Shown one piece after another: positions 16,907 through 27,023 of a DNA stretch of 64,000 bases. Source of the DNA: Burkholderiales bacterium (lineage in GTDB: Bacteria; Pseudomonadota; Gammaproteobacteria; Burkholderiales; Casimicrobiaceae); NCBI GenBank assembly GCA_905339295.1, contig CAJPFI010000014.1, positions 43,198 through 107,197 on the forward strand, in the 5' to 3' direction. The position numbers and the translations under genes were made by a program. Below the pieces are notes generated by a model that was not told the origin of the DNA, did no database searches, and worked only from the letters and a program-made list of their open reading frames with translations. Numbering within the stretch: the first letter of the stretch is position 1; every line of letters starts with the position of its first letter.

Positions 16907-17680
16907 ATGGGCGCACCCGACCCGCGGTCCTCCCCGATGCCGGCCGTGCGCCGGGTGGCCGTCTCCGCGCCGTTCCGCTGGCTGGCGTCGGGCTTCGCCG
17001 ACTTCCGCGCGCACCCGCTGCCGAGCATGTTCTACGGCGCGTGCTTCGCGGCGATGGGCTGGCTCATCGCGCTCGTGTTCGAGCATGCGGTCGCGTACGT
17101 GTCGGCGCTCGTGACCGGCTTCTTCCTGGTCGGGCCGTTCCTCGCGACCGGGCTCTACGCGCTGTCGCGGCGGCGCGAGCGCGGCGAGCCGGTGTGGCTC
17201 GCGCCGACGCTCGACGCGTGGCGGCCCGACGTCGGCGCGATCGGCGTGTTCGCGCTGGTGCTCGCCGTGATCCTGCTCGTGTGGGCGCGCGCTTCGCTGG
17301 TCGTGTTCGCGCTGTTCTACACGAGCGAGATGCCGAGCGTGCAGGGCTTCCTCGGGCAGGTCCTCGAGCCGGACAACGTCGAGTTCCTGCTCGCCTATGC
17401 GTGCGTCGGCGGGTTCTTCGCGCTGCTCGTGCTCGCGATCAGCGTCGTGTCCGTGCCGATGATGCTCGACCGCGGCACCGACGGCGTCGTCGCGGTGCTG
17501 ACGAGCATGCGCGCGTTCGGCGCGAACCTGCCGGCGATGCTCGCATGGGGAGCGATCATCGTCGTCGTCATCGCGGCGGGCTTCGCGCTCGCGTTCGTAG
17601 GGCTCCTCGTCGCCGCGCCGGTGATCGGCCACGCGACCTGGCACGCCTACCGCGCGCTGGTCGAGCCCCCCGCGACGTGA
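16907..17680 (+). CDS. DUF2189 membrane protein (paralogue 2)
   Basis: 257-residue DUF2189 protein with about six membrane helices. It shares with the protein at 4291-5088 the start VRRVAVSAPFRWLASGFADF, the ATGLYALSRR motif and the PVIGHATWHAYR end, so the two are paralogues 12 kb apart. Function unknown. It follows the hydrolase by 19 bases. A duplicated 56-bp intergenic repeat begins 8 bases after its stop. Confidence 0.87.
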   Translation: MGAPDPRSSPMPAVRRVAVSAPFRWLASGFADFRAHPLPSMFYGACFAAMGWLIALVFEHAVAYVSALVTGFFLVGPFLATGLYALSRRRERGEPVWLAPTLDAWRPDVGAIGVFALVLAVILLVWARASLVVFALFYTSEMPSVQGFLGQVLEPDNVEFLLAYACVGGFFALLVLAISVVSVPMMLDRGTDGVVAVLTSMRAFGANLPAMLAWGAIIVVVIAAGFALAFVGLLVAAPVIGHATWHAYRALVEPPAT

Positions 17681-17687
17681 CGCTCAC

Positions 17688-17819
17688 GGGCCGCCCCAAG
17701 GCACGTGGCCCCCACGGGGGGAGGCGCGCTGCGCGCGCTTCGGAGGGTCACCGACGCGCCGCCGGGCCGCCCCAAGGCACGTGGCCCCCACGGGGGGAGG
17801 CGCGCTGCGCGCGCTTCGG
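17688..17819. repeat. 56-bp intergenic repeat, two direct copies
   Basis: Copies at 17688-17743 and 17764-17819, apparently identical, 76 bases apart. Each starts GGGCCGCCCCAAGGCACGTG, contains a CCCCC/GGGGGG hairpin and ends GCGCGCTTCGG. Related GC-rich fragments occur near 53749-53792. It separates convergent genes and may act as a transcription barrier. Confidence 0.85.
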
Positions 17820-17824
17820 GGGGA

Positions 17825-18376
17825 TCACATCCTCCATTTGATCGAGCAGCCGATCGACGCGAACTGCTCGGCCGGCGCCGCGCCGCCGCGCGCGACCGAT
17901 CCCATCGCCAGGACGAGGTCGCGCCGGTTGCCCTCGCGCGGCGTGCGACCAGCGTCGTCGAGCCGCCCGCGGTAGACGAGCTTGAGGTCGCGGTCGTAGC
18001 CGAAGATGTCCGGCGTGCACACCGCGCCGTACGCGCGCGCGACATCCTGGGTCTCGTCGAGGAGGTAAGGGAACGGGAAGTCGTGCTGCGCGGCGACCGC
18101 CTTCATGTTCTCGAACGAGTCCTCCTGGTACGCGGACGTGTCGTTGCTCATGATCGCGACGCTGCCGACGCCGAGCGCCGCCAGCTCGCGCATGTCGCGC
18201 GGGATCTTGTCGATCACCGCCTTGACGTACGGGCAATGGTTGCAGATGAACATCACGACGAGCCCGTTCTCGCCGCGGACCGAGGCGAGCGTGTGGCGCC
18301 TGCCGTCGACGCCCGGCAGGTCGAACGGGGGCGCCGTCGAGCCGAGGGCGCTCGCGGGCGTTCGGAGACTCACCAT
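17825..18376 (-). CDS. Thioredoxin-fold (AhpC/TSA-type) protein
   Basis: 183-residue thioredoxin-like protein with an extended CxxC, CNHCPYV (Cys45, Cys48), inside the family sequence VVMFICNHCPYVKAVIDK. This fits the cytosolic redoxin group that carries CNHCPYV and the later motif CTPDIFGYD. No signal peptide. Likely thiol oxidoreductase or peroxidase with unknown partner. ATG 18376 is the first in frame beyond the divergent promoter region shared with the acetyltransferase at 18443. Confidence 0.87.
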   Translation of the reverse strand: MVSLRTPASALGSTAPPFDLPGVDGRRHTLASVRGENGLVVMFICNHCPYVKAVIDKIPRDMRELAALGVGSVAIMSNDTSAYQEDSFENMKAVAAQHDFPFPYLLDETQDVARAYGAVCTPDIFGYDRDLKLVYRGRLDDAGRTPREGNRRDLVLAMGSVARGGAAPAEQFASIGCSIKWRM

Positions 18377-18442
18377 GGCGGCCTCTTGCCGATGGGCATC
18401 GTGGCAGAATCGTAGCACTCGAGCGAGTGGCCGCAAGCCCCG

Positions 18443-19282
18443 ATGCCTGTCGTCTTCCACCGCGATCCCCATGCCTTCGCCGCCGCGGCGCGCGACGTCG
18501 CCTCGCGCTCGCCGTGCTCCGAGGCGTTCGTCGCGATCTGGTGCGCCGGCCTCGCGCGGCGGCCGCCCGCGCCCGGCGTGACGTGGCTGCTCGCGACCGC
18601 CCGGAACGGGAACGCGAACGCGCTCGTCATGCAGCACGGTCCGAATCCGCTGCTGCTGGAGCACAGCGATCCCGAGGCGGCGCGCGAGGTCGCGCACGCG
18701 CTCGCGGACCGCGGGCATCCGGTACCCGGTGTCGACGGGAGCGAGACCGCGTGCGCGGCGTTCGCGGAGGCCTGGCGCGAGCGCACAGGGCGCGTGACGG
18801 TCGAACGCGTGCGCATGCGCCATCACGCGCTCGAGCGCGTGTCGCCGGTGCCAGCGCCGCCGGGGTCCGCGCGCGTCGCCGGCGCGGAGGACCTGGCATG
18901 GCTGGTCGAGGCGCATGACGCGTTCGTCGCCGAGGCGAAGGTCCCGCCTGCCCTGCAGGGCACCGAGCGCCTCGTCCGCGAACGCATCGACGACGGTCGC
19001 ATGCGCGTCTGGCACGACGGCCGGACCGTGTCGTTCCTCGGCTTGAACCTGGTCGACGGCGGCCATGCGCGCGTCGGACCGGTATACACACCGCCGGCGC
19101 GCCGTGGACGCGGCTACGCGACGGCGCTCGTCGCCGCGGCGTCGAGCGAGCTCCTCGAACGTGGAGCGAGGCGCGTGTGCCTCACCACCGATCTCGCGAA
19201 TCCGGTGTCCAATGCCATCTATGCGCGCGTCGGCTACCGGCCGGTCGACGAGACGGTCGGCCGCGACTTCGTGGACCCGTGA
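18443..19282 (+). CDS. GNAT-family N-acetyltransferase
   Basis: 279 residues; the N-terminal half (1-140) is a family-specific extension and the C-terminal half is the GNAT domain, with acetyl-CoA loop RRGRGYATALVAAAS (about 218-232) and end motif NAIYARVGYRPV. Substrate unknown. Its TGA shares one base with the ATG of rsmE. A short palindromic stretch (CACTCG/CGAGTG, 18416-18429) lies in the divergent spacer. Confidence 0.88.
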   Translation: MPVVFHRDPHAFAAAARDVASRSPCSEAFVAIWCAGLARRPPAPGVTWLLATARNGNANALVMQHGPNPLLLEHSDPEAAREVAHALADRGHPVPGVDGSETACAAFAEAWRERTGRVTVERVRMRHHALERVSPVPAPPGSARVAGAEDLAWLVEAHDAFVAEAKVPPALQGTERLVRERIDDGRMRVWHDGRTVSFLGLNLVDGGHARVGPVYTPPARRGRGYATALVAAASSELLERGARRVCLTTDLANPVSNAIYARVGYRPVDETVGRDFVDP

Positions 19283-20007
19283 TGCCGCGCCTGTACGTGG
19301 ATCCCGGCGACGTCGCGCTCGCGGCGGGCGTCACCGTCGACCTTCCGGAGGATGCCGCGCATCACGCGCTGCGCGTGCTGCGGTTGCGCGACGGCGAGGC
19401 GGTGACGCTGTTCGACGGGTCGGGCGGCGAGTGGTGCGCGACGATCGCGTCGGCCGGACGGCGCGGCGCGACCGCGAGCGTCGGGGAGCACGTCGCCGTC
19501 GAGCGCGAATCGTCCCTCGCGGTCACGCTCGCGCTCGCGACGCTCGCGACCGATGCGATGGACTACGCGGTGCGCAAGTCGGTCGAGTTGGGCGCGGCCG
19601 CGATCGTGCCGGTGCTCGCCGCGCGCTCGCAGGGGACGTCGCGCGTCGGGCGCCGCGCCGATCACTGGCGCCGGGTGGTGATTGCCGCCTGCGAGCAGTG
19701 CGGGCGCAACCGTGTCCCGCCGGTCGCGGCGCCACGGCCACTCGCGGACTGGCTCGCCGCTCGCGACGCTCGCAGGGCAGGCATCGTGTTCGCGCCGGGG
19801 GGATCGGCCACGATCGCGGACGCGGAGGTCGGCGCCGCCGTCGACGTGCTCGTCGGTCCGGAAGGCGGGCTCATCGCCGCGGAGGTCGACGCGGCGACGC
19901 GCTCGGGGATGCGCGCGACGCGGCTCGGTCCGCGCGTGCTGAAGGCCGAGACGGCGTGCATCGCAGCGCTCGCAGCGCTGCAGTCGCTGCATGGCGATCT
20001 CGGCTGA
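19282..20007 (+). CDS. rsmE: 16S rRNA (uracil1498-N3)-methyltransferase RsmE
   Basis: 241-residue SPOUT methyltransferase that methylates U1498 of 16S rRNA. N-terminal PUA-like domain (1-70, with AAHHALRVLRLRDGE) and C-terminal knotted domain with the SAM-binding signature LVGPEGGLIAAEV and end RLGPRVLKAETA. Start overlaps the preceding stop by one base. Convergent with holA; REP cluster D lies between. Confidence 0.93.
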   Translation: MPRLYVDPGDVALAAGVTVDLPEDAAHHALRVLRLRDGEAVTLFDGSGGEWCATIASAGRRGATASVGEHVAVERESSLAVTLALATLATDAMDYAVRKSVELGAAAIVPVLAARSQGTSRVGRRADHWRRVVIAACEQCGRNRVPPVAAPRPLADWLAARDARRAGIVFAPGGSATIADAEVGAAVDVLVGPEGGLIAAEVDAATRSGMRATRLGPRVLKAETACIAALAALQSLHGDLG

Positions 20008-20054
20008 GGGTGGAGCGCCGCGGTCTGGAGTCCGTCGGACACTTTGCGAAAGGC

Positions 20055-20182
20055 GTCAGGCTGAAGCCTGACCCACAAAAGCCGCCAGGCTGAAGCCTGA
20101 CCTACAAAAGCCGCCAGGCTGAAGCCTGACCCACGGCAGGCCGGCCGGGCACGAGGCCTGGTGGGTCGGGCTTCAGCCCGAC
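20055..20182. repeat. REP-like cluster D (three direct, one inverted)
   Basis: Direct copies 20055-20076, 20084-20105 and 20113-20134 (period 29) read in the rsmE direction. The first has stem arms GTCAGGC/GCCTGAC, an A-T pair replacing the G-C pair of other clusters; copies 2 and 3 read GCCAGGC on the left. The inverted copy 20161-20182 faces holA and keeps the G-C version. A degenerate copy follows near 20213-20232. Confidence 0.9.
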
Positions 20183-20249
20183 GCGCACGACGGGCGCCAA
20201 ATCCGACTCCGCAGGCCGGGCTTCCGCCGGACATCCGGCGGCGCGCCGT

Positions 20250-21290
20250 TCAGGCCGAAGGCAGACCCGCCAGCGGCCGCGCGGGCTTGCCCGCGAGCAC
20301 GAGCGCCGCCGCGGCGAGCTCGTCCCAGGGATCCTGCCTGCCCAGTCCCTTCGACAACGCGTCGAGGCGCGCGAGCGTTGGCACGAGCGCCGCCGCGACG
20401 TCCGCCGGGACGCGCTTCGCCGCCCGGTCGAGCGCGGCTGCGCGGCGGCCCCAGACGCGCGACTGGCGCACCGCGGCGCTCGGCGGCACGCCCCGCGCGA
20501 CGAGCTCCTGCACGAGTGCCAGCGCGTGCACGTCCTCCGCAAGCTGCCACACCGGCAGCACCGGCGACTCGCCCTCGTCGCGCAGCACGCCGAGGATGCG
20601 CAGCGCGCGCGCCGCGTCGCCGGCGAGCCATGCCTCGGAGAGCGCGCCCACGTCGTATTTCGCGACGTCGGCCACCGCATCGACGACGGCGTCGTGGTCG
20701 AGCTCGCCGGCCGGCAGCAGCAGCGCGAGCTTCTCGATCTCCTGGCGCGCGGCGAGCAGGTTGCCCTCGCTCGACTCGGCGAGGAACGCGAGCGTGTCCG
20801 GCGACGCCGTCTGGCCCTGCCTCGCCAGTCGCGACGCGACCCAGCGCGGCAGCTCCTCGGGCGCGACCGGATGGACCGCGACCTCGACGCCGGCGCCGGC
20901 GAGCGCGGCGAACCAGGCCGACGACGCCTGGGCACGGTCGAGTCTCGGCAACGTCACGAGCGTCACGTTGTCGGGATTCGGCCGCGCGGCGTACGCCTCG
21001 AGCGCCTTGCCGCCTTCGGCGCCGGGCCTGCCCGTGGGGATGCGCAGGTCGACGAGCCGGCGGGTGCCGAAGAGGCCGAGGTTCGCGTTGTTCGCGAGGA
21101 AGGCGTCCCAGCGGAACTGCGGCTCGACGACGAACACCTCCCGCTCCTCGCAGCCGGCGCGTCGCGCCGCCGCGCGGATCGCGTCGCCCGCCTCGAGGGC
21201 GAGCAGCGGCTCGTCGCCGTGGATCACGTAAAGCGGCGCGAGCCCGCGCTCGAGATGGCGCGCGAGCGCGTCGGCCCTGACCTGCGTCAC
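20250..21290 (-). CDS. holA: DNA polymerase III subunit delta (HolA)
   Basis: 346-residue delta subunit of the clamp loader, which opens the beta clamp. N-terminal stretch LYVIHGDEPLLALEAGDAIR is the degenerate AAA+ start of the family and FAESSEGNLLAARQEIEKLALL the central helical landmark. GTG at 21290 overlaps the lptE stop (GTGA), the usual coupling of lptE-holA. Essential replication gene. Confidence 0.92.
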   Translation of the reverse strand: MTQVRADALARHLERGLAPLYVIHGDEPLLALEAGDAIRAAARRAGCEEREVFVVEPQFRWDAFLANNANLGLFGTRRLVDLRIPTGRPGAEGGKALEAYAARPNPDNVTLVTLPRLDRAQASSAWFAALAGAGVEVAVHPVAPEELPRWVASRLARQGQTASPDTLAFLAESSEGNLLAARQEIEKLALLLPAGELDHDAVVDAVADVAKYDVGALSEAWLAGDAARALRILGVLRDEGESPVLPVWQLAEDVHALALVQELVARGVPPSAAVRQSRVWGRRAAALDRAAKRVPADVAAALVPTLARLDALSKGLGRQDPWDELAAAALVLAGKPARPLAGLPSA

Positions 21291-21775
21291 GGCTTCCTCG
21301 CCGACTGCAGGCGACGCACGATCTGCGCGATCGCGTCGGACTGCATCTCGGCGAGCAGCCGCTGCTCCTGGATCTCGCGCGCGAGGCGCTCGGTGTCGTC
21401 GTAGAGGTAGCTGCGGCGGATCGCGATCTCGTCCTGCGTCAGCCACAGGCGGCCCTCGGCGTCGCGCAGCGAGAACGCGACGCGCTTGGTCAGCGCGAAC
21501 TCGCGCGCCCGTCCGCCGGGCGACAGCGAGAGCACCGACTTGTCGTCGGAGACGTTCGCGATGTCGAGGACGACCTGCGCTCCCTGCGGCGAGTCGAGGA
21601 CCTTCGCCGCGCCCGCGCCGGCGAGCGCGCGCTTCAGCTCGACGGTGAACGGCATCGACGGCGGCGCGCCGACGTAGATCGTGTCGAAGGCGTAGGTCGC
21701 GGTGCCGCGGAGCTGGAATCCGCAGCCGGCGAGCGCGGCGAGCGCCGCGACGAAGGCGAAGGTGCGAAGGCGCAT
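21287..21775 (-). CDS. lptE: LPS-assembly lipoprotein LptE
   Basis: 162-residue outer-membrane lipoprotein that plugs LptD for LPS export. Residues 1-20 form a lipoprotein signal with lipobox LAGC, and the mature start CGFQLRG is typical of LptE. ATG 21775 gives a compact signal; an in-frame ATG at 21799 would add 8 residues. The usual upstream neighbour leuS is 2.5 kb away because a two-gene plus-strand islet lies between, so lptE here needs its own promoter. Confidence 0.9.
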   Translation of the reverse strand: MRLRTFAFVAALAALAGCGFQLRGTATYAFDTIYVGAPPSMPFTVELKRALAGAGAAKVLDSPQGAQVVLDIANVSDDKSVLSLSPGGRAREFALTKRVAFSLRDAEGRLWLTQDEIAIRRSYLYDDTERLAREIQEQRLLAEMQSDAIAQIVRRLQSARKP

Positions 21776-22419
21776 CGGCAGGGAAGGGGCGGGCGTCATC
21801 GGGCGGGATCGAATCGACATCGGCGGCAGGGCGCGCGACGCCGGGTGTCGCGTGCATCGGGGCCGCCGGCGGCCACCACGGAAGCGCGGCACCGGGCGCG
21901 CGGCGTGCGCCCGCGATGGCCGATTCCACGGCCAGCGCGATGATGCCTCATTCGCCCGACCCCGGCATTGGTCGCGCGATCGGTGCAACCTTGCCGGAGC
22001 GCGGACGGATGCCGGTCGAGCGCGTCTGCGGTCGCCGCACGGGCATTCTGGCCGCACGCGAGCCGTGCCGTCAACGACGGCACCCGCGGGGCCACGACTC
22101 GTGAAGCGGAATCCGAGCGTCGACGGCGGGCGGATGGCCGTGCCGGTGCCAAGCGTCCGGGCGGTCGCGCGTATCATGGGCGCCGCGCTGCGCCGCCGGC
22201 GGGCGCGCGCTCCCCCCGGAAACCCCGTTCACCCACCTCCCGCTCGATGCCATCGAGGACAGCCCCCGACCGGCGCGATGTCCATGATGGCGGCGGGCCG
22301 GGATCCGGTGCGCGGTCGATGACCGCGGCGGCGCGTCCACCGATGCCCGGTTCGGCGCGGGCCGTGCGCGCGGCGCCGATGTCCGCCGGTCGCGCGCGCA
22401 GCGCGGCCCCGCGCGACGC
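21776..22419. other. Gene-free stretch bordering the inserted islet
   Basis: 644 bases between the lptE start and the divergent glycosyltransferase gene. Frames on both strands translate to arginine-rich random sequence. It probably holds the divergent promoters and a boundary of the inserted islet. No tRNA, attachment repeat or IS remnant was recognised. Confidence 0.55.
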
Positions 22420-23295
22420 ATGAATCGCCGCATCGCGCTGCTGCTGCCGACCCGCGGGCGCCCAGCGTCGCTGCGTCGAATCGTCGATTCGATCGCCGCC
22501 ACCGCCGCCAAGCCGGACGAACTGGTGATCGTCGTGGGCGTCGACGACGACGACGACGCCACGCTCGACCTGTCCGCACGCTTCCGTCCCGACGTCCCGG
22601 TACTGTGGTCGGTGGGGCCGCGCGAGCTCACGCTTGGCCGCCTCTGGAACAGGCTCGCCGCCGCGGACCATGGATGCGACGTGCTGGCGATGGTCTCCGA
22701 CGATTACGTGATGGAGACGCCGGGATGGGACGACCAGTACCGGGGCGCGGCGGCCGGCATGCCGATGGGTTACGGCACCGCGTGGCCCCACGACACGTTG
22801 CACGTTCCGGGCTTCTGCACCGCGCCGGTGATCACGCGTCGCATGATGGAGCGCATGGGCTTCTTCGTTCCGCCCTGGTTCCCCTACTGGTTCCACGACA
22901 CGTGGCTCGAGGAGATGGGCGCATTCGTGGCCTGCCGGCTGCCGCTGGCGGCTCGCATCGTCGCGCCGGACGGCCGTGGCGCGACGCTGAACATGCGCGA
23001 CCTGGCGTTCTGGGCCGCGTTCTTCGAGTCGACGCGACGGCTGCGGATGAGCCTTGCCGAGCGGATGATCGACGAGATGTACGCGGAACGCCGTCCGCTC
23101 CAGGCCAGCCTGAAGTTCAGCATGCACGGCGTCGCGATGTTCTATGCCCGGCGCAACGCGCCGCTCGCGGATACGCGGCGCGCGGCGATGCTCGAGAGGC
23201 GACACGGCGCGCCGGACGATCCCGGCCCGCGGTACCTCGAGGCTCGACGCGAAGCGGAGGCGTTGCTCGCTTCCCTCGGGCGGGACGCGCCATGA
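22420..23295 (+). CDS. GT-A-like glycosyltransferase
   Basis: 291-residue protein with a family-2-like start (RRIALLLPTRGRPASLRRIVDSIAATA) and acidic stretches VGVDDDDDA and VSDDYVME where GT-A enzymes bind metal-sugar nucleotide. It then diverges from well-known families. It ends in ATGA shared with the next gene, a sugar-nucleotide epimerase. Together they look like a surface-polysaccharide module, inserted between leuS and lptE. Confidence 0.72.
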   Translation: MNRRIALLLPTRGRPASLRRIVDSIAATAAKPDELVIVVGVDDDDDATLDLSARFRPDVPVLWSVGPRELTLGRLWNRLAAADHGCDVLAMVSDDYVMETPGWDDQYRGAAAGMPMGYGTAWPHDTLHVPGFCTAPVITRRMMERMGFFVPPWFPYWFHDTWLEEMGAFVACRLPLAARIVAPDGRGATLNMRDLAFWAAFFESTRRLRMSLAERMIDEMYAERRPLQASLKFSMHGVAMFYARRNAPLADTRRAAMLERRHGAPDDPGPRYLEARREAEALLASLGRDAP

Positions 23296-24266
23296 TCGCG
23301 CTCGTGGCGGGCGCGGGAGGATTCATCGGCGGCCACGTCGCACGGACGCTCCTCGCGCACGGCGTCGCGGTGAGGGCGGTCGACCGCAAGCCCGTCGTGC
23401 AATGGCACCAGCTTCATCGCGAGGCCGACAACCGCGTCCTCGACCTCGCGGACTCCGCCGGCTGCCGCGAGGCCGTGGCAGGCTGCGGGCGCGTGTACAA
23501 CTTCGCCGCCGACATGGGGGGCATGGGGTTCATCGAGTCCCACAAGGCGGCGTGCATGCTGTCGGTGCTGATCAACACGCACCTGCTGGTCGCTGCCCGC
23601 GACGCGGCCGTGGATCGTTACTTCTTCGCGTCGTCCGCCTGCGTCTATCCGAGCGGGAGGCAGCGCGACGCCGACGCGACGGCGCTTGCGGAGGCGGACG
23701 CCTATCCGGCCGATCCCGAGGACGGCTACGGCTGGGAGAAGCTCTTCTCGGAGCGGATGTGCCGCCACTTCCGCGAGGACTTCGGTCTCGCCACGCGCGT
23801 GGCGCGCTATCACAACGTGTACGGTCCGCTCGGCGCCTGGGAGGGCGGCAGGGAGAAGGCGCCCGCCGCGATCTGCCGCAAGATCGCGGTCGCGAAGGCG
23901 ACCGGCCGGCACGAGATCGACATCTGGGGCGACGGCGGGCAGACGCGCAGCTTCATGTACATCGACGACTGCGTCGCCGGCACGCTGCGGCTGGCCGACA
24001 GCGACGTCGCGGAGCCCCTCAACGTCGGCTCCGACGAGCTCGTCACGGTCGACGCGCTGGTCACGCTGGTCGAGGACATCGCCGGGATACGCGTCGAGCG
24101 GCGATACCTGCCCGACGCCCCGGTCGGCGTCCGCGGGCGCAACAGCGACAACACGATGATCCGCGAGCGGCTCGGCTGGTCCCCCGGCATCCGACTCGCG
24201 GACGGAATGGAGCGCACCTACCGCTGGATCAGCGACCAGGTGGCTGCCGCGGCTGCCCGGGGGTGA
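23292..24266 (+). CDS. NAD-dependent sugar-nucleotide epimerase/dehydratase
   Basis: 324-residue extended short-chain dehydrogenase. NAD loop GAGGFIGGHVA at 7-17, then the SSACVYPSG region and catalytic YGWEKL (Tyr-x3-Lys); later RYHNVYGPLGAWEGG and RSFMYIDDCV resemble GDP-mannose 3,5-epimerase-like enzymes. Starts inside the previous gene's stop (ATGA). Likely supplies the sugar nucleotide used by the upstream glycosyltransferase. Confidence 0.88.
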   Translation: MIALVAGAGGFIGGHVARTLLAHGVAVRAVDRKPVVQWHQLHREADNRVLDLADSAGCREAVAGCGRVYNFAADMGGMGFIESHKAACMLSVLINTHLLVAARDAAVDRYFFASSACVYPSGRQRDADATALAEADAYPADPEDGYGWEKLFSERMCRHFREDFGLATRVARYHNVYGPLGAWEGGREKAPAAICRKIAVAKATGRHEIDIWGDGGQTRSFMYIDDCVAGTLRLADSDVAEPLNVGSDELVTVDALVTLVEDIAGIRVERRYLPDAPVGVRGRNSDNTMIRERLGWSPGIRLADGMERTYRWISDQVAAAAARG

Positions 24267-24320
24267 GGCGGGGCGCGAGCGTCGGCGGGCGAGCGGCCGT
24301 TGCCGCGCGCCGCGCGGCCG

Positions 24321-26963
24321 CTACACGACCACGTTGACGAGACGTCCGGGGACGACGATCACCTTCTTCACGGGCGCGCCGTTCGCGTGCTTCGCGACCT
24401 CGCCCGAGGCGCGCGCGGCGGCCTCGATGGCGTCGCGGTCCGCGTTCGCCGCCACGACGAGCTTGCCGCGCAGCTTGCCGTTCACCTGCAGCACCAGTTC
24501 GAGCGCGTCCTGCGCAAGCGCGCGCTCGTCGACCTCGGGCCACGGCGCGTCGAGCAGGTCGCCGAACTCGCCGGCGTAGCCCAGGTCGCGCCACAGCGCC
24601 CATGCCGTGTGCGGCACGACCGGATAGAGGACGCGCAGCAGGATCGAGAGCCCCTCCCGCACGACCGGGCCCGCGCCAGGCGCGTCGGCGGCAAGCGCGT
24701 CGAGCGCGTTCAGCATCTTGTAGCCCGCGGACACGACCGTGTTGTACTGGACCCGGTCGTAGTCGTAGTTCGCCTGTCGCAGCGCGAGGTGGACTTCGCG
24801 CCGCGCGGCCTTCGCCGCGTCGCCCGCATCGGCGCCGGGAACGACGCCGGCCGACGCGCGCACCGCCGCGAGCCGGCCCTGCGCGTGGCTCCACAGGCGC
24901 CTGAGGAACCGGTAGCTGCCCTCGACGCCCGCGTCCGACCACTCGAGCGTCGCCTCGGGGGGCGAGGCGAACATCACGAAGTGGCGCGCCGTGTCGGCGC
25001 CGTAGCGCTCGATGATGTCCTCGGGGTCGACGCCGTTCTTCTCCGACTTGGACATCTTGGACACGCCGCCATATTCGACCTCGGTGCCGTCGGCGAGCCT
25101 GCCGCGCGCGATGCGGCCGTCGTCGCCGATCACCGGCGTCACGTCGGCGGGCGGATGGTACTCGACGCCGCCCCGGTCGGTGCGCGAGAACCACGCGTGG
25201 TTCAGCACCATGCCCTGCGTGAGCAGGCGCGTGAACGGCTCGTCGAACGAGAGGAGCCCCATGTCGCGCATCACCTTGGTCCAGAAGCGCGCGTAGAGCA
25301 GGTGCAGGATCGCGTGCTCGATGCCGCCGATGTACTGGTCCATCGGCATCCAGTAGTCGTTGCGCGCGTCCACCATCGTCGGCGCGTCGGGGCACGCGTA
25401 GCGCATGTAGTACCAGGCGGAATCGACGAACGTGTCCATCGTGTCGGTCTCCCGCTGCGCGGGCTTGCCGCACTGCGGGCACGCGACGTTCAGGAAGTCG
25501 GGGCGCTTCGCGAGCGGGTTGCCGCTGCCGTCGGGCACGCAGTCCTCGGGCAGCACGACCGGCAGGTCGCGTTCCGGCACCGGCACCGCCCCGCACGCGG
25601 CGCAGTGGATGATCGGGATCGGCGTGCCCCAGTAGCGCTGGCGCGAGATGCCCCAGTCGCGCAGCCGGTAGGTGACCTTCTTCTCGCCCAGGCCCTTCGC
25701 GGCCAGGTCCGACGCGATCGCATCGACCGCAGCGTCGTACGCGAGCCCGTCGTACATGCCGGAGTTCACGCAGCGACCGCGCGCCTTGTCCTCGTACCAC
25801 GGCTGCCAGCGCGTGTCGTCGAACGTCTCGCCGGCCACGGCGATCACCGGAAGGATCGGAAGCGAGTACTTGCGCGCGAACACGAAGTCGCGCTCGTCGT
25901 GCGCGGGCACGCCCATCACCGCGCCGTCGCCGTAGGCCATCAGCACGTAGTTGCCGACCCACACCTCGACCTCGCCGCCGGTCAGCGGATGCGTGACGTG
26001 GAGGCCGGTCGGCACGCCCTCCTTCTCCATCGTCGCCACGTCGGCCTCGATGACCGAGCCCTTGCGCGCCTTGTCGACGAACTCCCGCACGCGCGGCGAT
26101 CGCGCGGCGGCGACCGCCGCGAGCGGGTGCTCGGGCGCGACCGCGACGAAGGTCACGCCCATGATCGTGTCGGCGCGCGTCGTGAACACGTGCATGCGGC
26201 CGTCGCCGACGAGCTCGCCGCTGCCGTCGCGGATGCCATGCGTGAACGCGAAGCGCACGCCCTGACTCCTGCCGATCCAGTTGGCCTGCATCGTCTTCAC
26301 GCGCTCGGGCCAGCCGTCCATGTGGTCGAGCGAGGCGAGCAGCTCCTCGGCGTAGTCGGTGATCTTCAGGTAGTAGCCGGGGATCTCGCGCTTCTCGACC
26401 ACCGCCCCCGTGCGCCAGCCGCGCCCGTCGATCACCTGCTCGTTGGCGAGCACCGTCCGGTCGACCGGGTCCCAGTTGACCACCTGCGTCCTGCGGTAGG
26501 CGATGCCGCGCTCGAGCATCCTGAGGAACAGCCACTGGTTCCACCTGTAGTACGCCGGGTCGCAGGCGGCGATCTCGCGCGACCAGTCGATCGCGAGCCC
26601 CATCGCCTGCATCTGCTTCTTCATGTACGCGATGTTCTCGCGGGTCCACTTCGCCGGGGGCTGGCCGCTCTTCATCGCCGCGTTCTCGGCGGGCAGTCCG
26701 AACGCGTCCCAGCCCATCGGCATCAGCACGTTGAACCCGCGCATGCGCAGGTGGCGCGCCATCACGTCGTTGATCGTGTAGTTGCGCACGTGCCCCATGT
26801 GCAGCCGGCCCGACGGGTAGGGCAGCATCGACACGCAGTAGAACTTGCCCTTCGGATGGCGCGGGTCGTCCTCGCGGGCGCGGTACGCGTCCTGCGCGCT
26901 CCACGCGGCGTGAGCGTCGGATTCGATCGTTCTCGGGTCGAAGGTCTGCGGGTCGGGGGACAT
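24321..26963 (-). CDS. leuS: Leucyl-tRNA synthetase
   Basis: 880-residue class I synthetase charging tRNA-Leu. HIGH-type motif HMGH near 57-60 ([15 protein letters not shown]), editing domain in the middle, KMSKS motif intact ([10 protein letters not shown]), and a C-terminal domain ending [20 protein letters not shown]. Usually followed by lptE-holA in one operon; here two plus-strand genes intervene. Start ATG 26963. Confidence 0.97.
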   Translation of the reverse strand: MSPDPQTFDPRTIESDAHAAWSAQDAYRAREDDPRHPKGKFYCVSMLPYPSGRLHMGHVRNYTINDVMARHLRMRGFNVLMPMGWDAFGLPAENAAMKSGQPPAKWTRENIAYMKKQMQAMGLAIDWSREIAACDPAYYRWNQWLFLRMLERGIAYRRTQVVNWDPVDRTVLANEQVIDGRGWRTGAVVEKREIPGYYLKITDYAEELLASLDHMDGWPERVKTMQANWIGRSQGVRFAFTHGIRDGSGELVGDGRMHVFTTRADTIMGVTFVAVAPEHPLAAVAAARSPRVREFVDKARKGSVIEADVATMEKEGVPTGLHVTHPLTGGEVEVWVGNYVLMAYGDGAVMGVPAHDERDFVFARKYSLPILPVIAVAGETFDDTRWQPWYEDKARGRCVNSGMYDGLAYDAAVDAIASDLAAKGLGEKKVTYRLRDWGISRQRYWGTPIPIIHCAACGAVPVPERDLPVVLPEDCVPDGSGNPLAKRPDFLNVACPQCGKPAQRETDTMDTFVDSAWYYMRYACPDAPTMVDARNDYWMPMDQYIGGIEHAILHLLYARFWTKVMRDMGLLSFDEPFTRLLTQGMVLNHAWFSRTDRGGVEYHPPADVTPVIGDDGRIARGRLADGTEVEYGGVSKMSKSEKNGVDPEDIIERYGADTARHFVMFASPPEATLEWSDAGVEGSYRFLRRLWSHAQGRLAAVRASAGVVPGADAGDAAKAARREVHLALRQANYDYDRVQYNTVVSAGYKMLNALDALAADAPGAGPVVREGLSILLRVLYPVVPHTAWALWRDLGYAGEFGDLLDAPWPEVDERALAQDALELVLQVNGKLRGKLVVAANADRDAIEAAARASGEVAKHANGAPVKKVIVVPGRLVNVVV

Positions 26964-27023
26964 GGCGGTCGGGGAGGGGCGCCCGCGCGGTGCCGCGCGG
27001 CGGCGGAAGCGCCGGGATGAGCG

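Noticed and set aside
18416..18429. Operator-like palindrome CACTCG/CGAGTG in a divergent spacer
   Set aside because: Short and GC-rich; such matches are expected by chance at this composition, so it is mentioned only in the gene entry.
22071..22631. 186-residue minus-strand ORF upstream of lptE
   Set aside because: Overlaps the start of the glycosyltransferase in antisense and has random composition.
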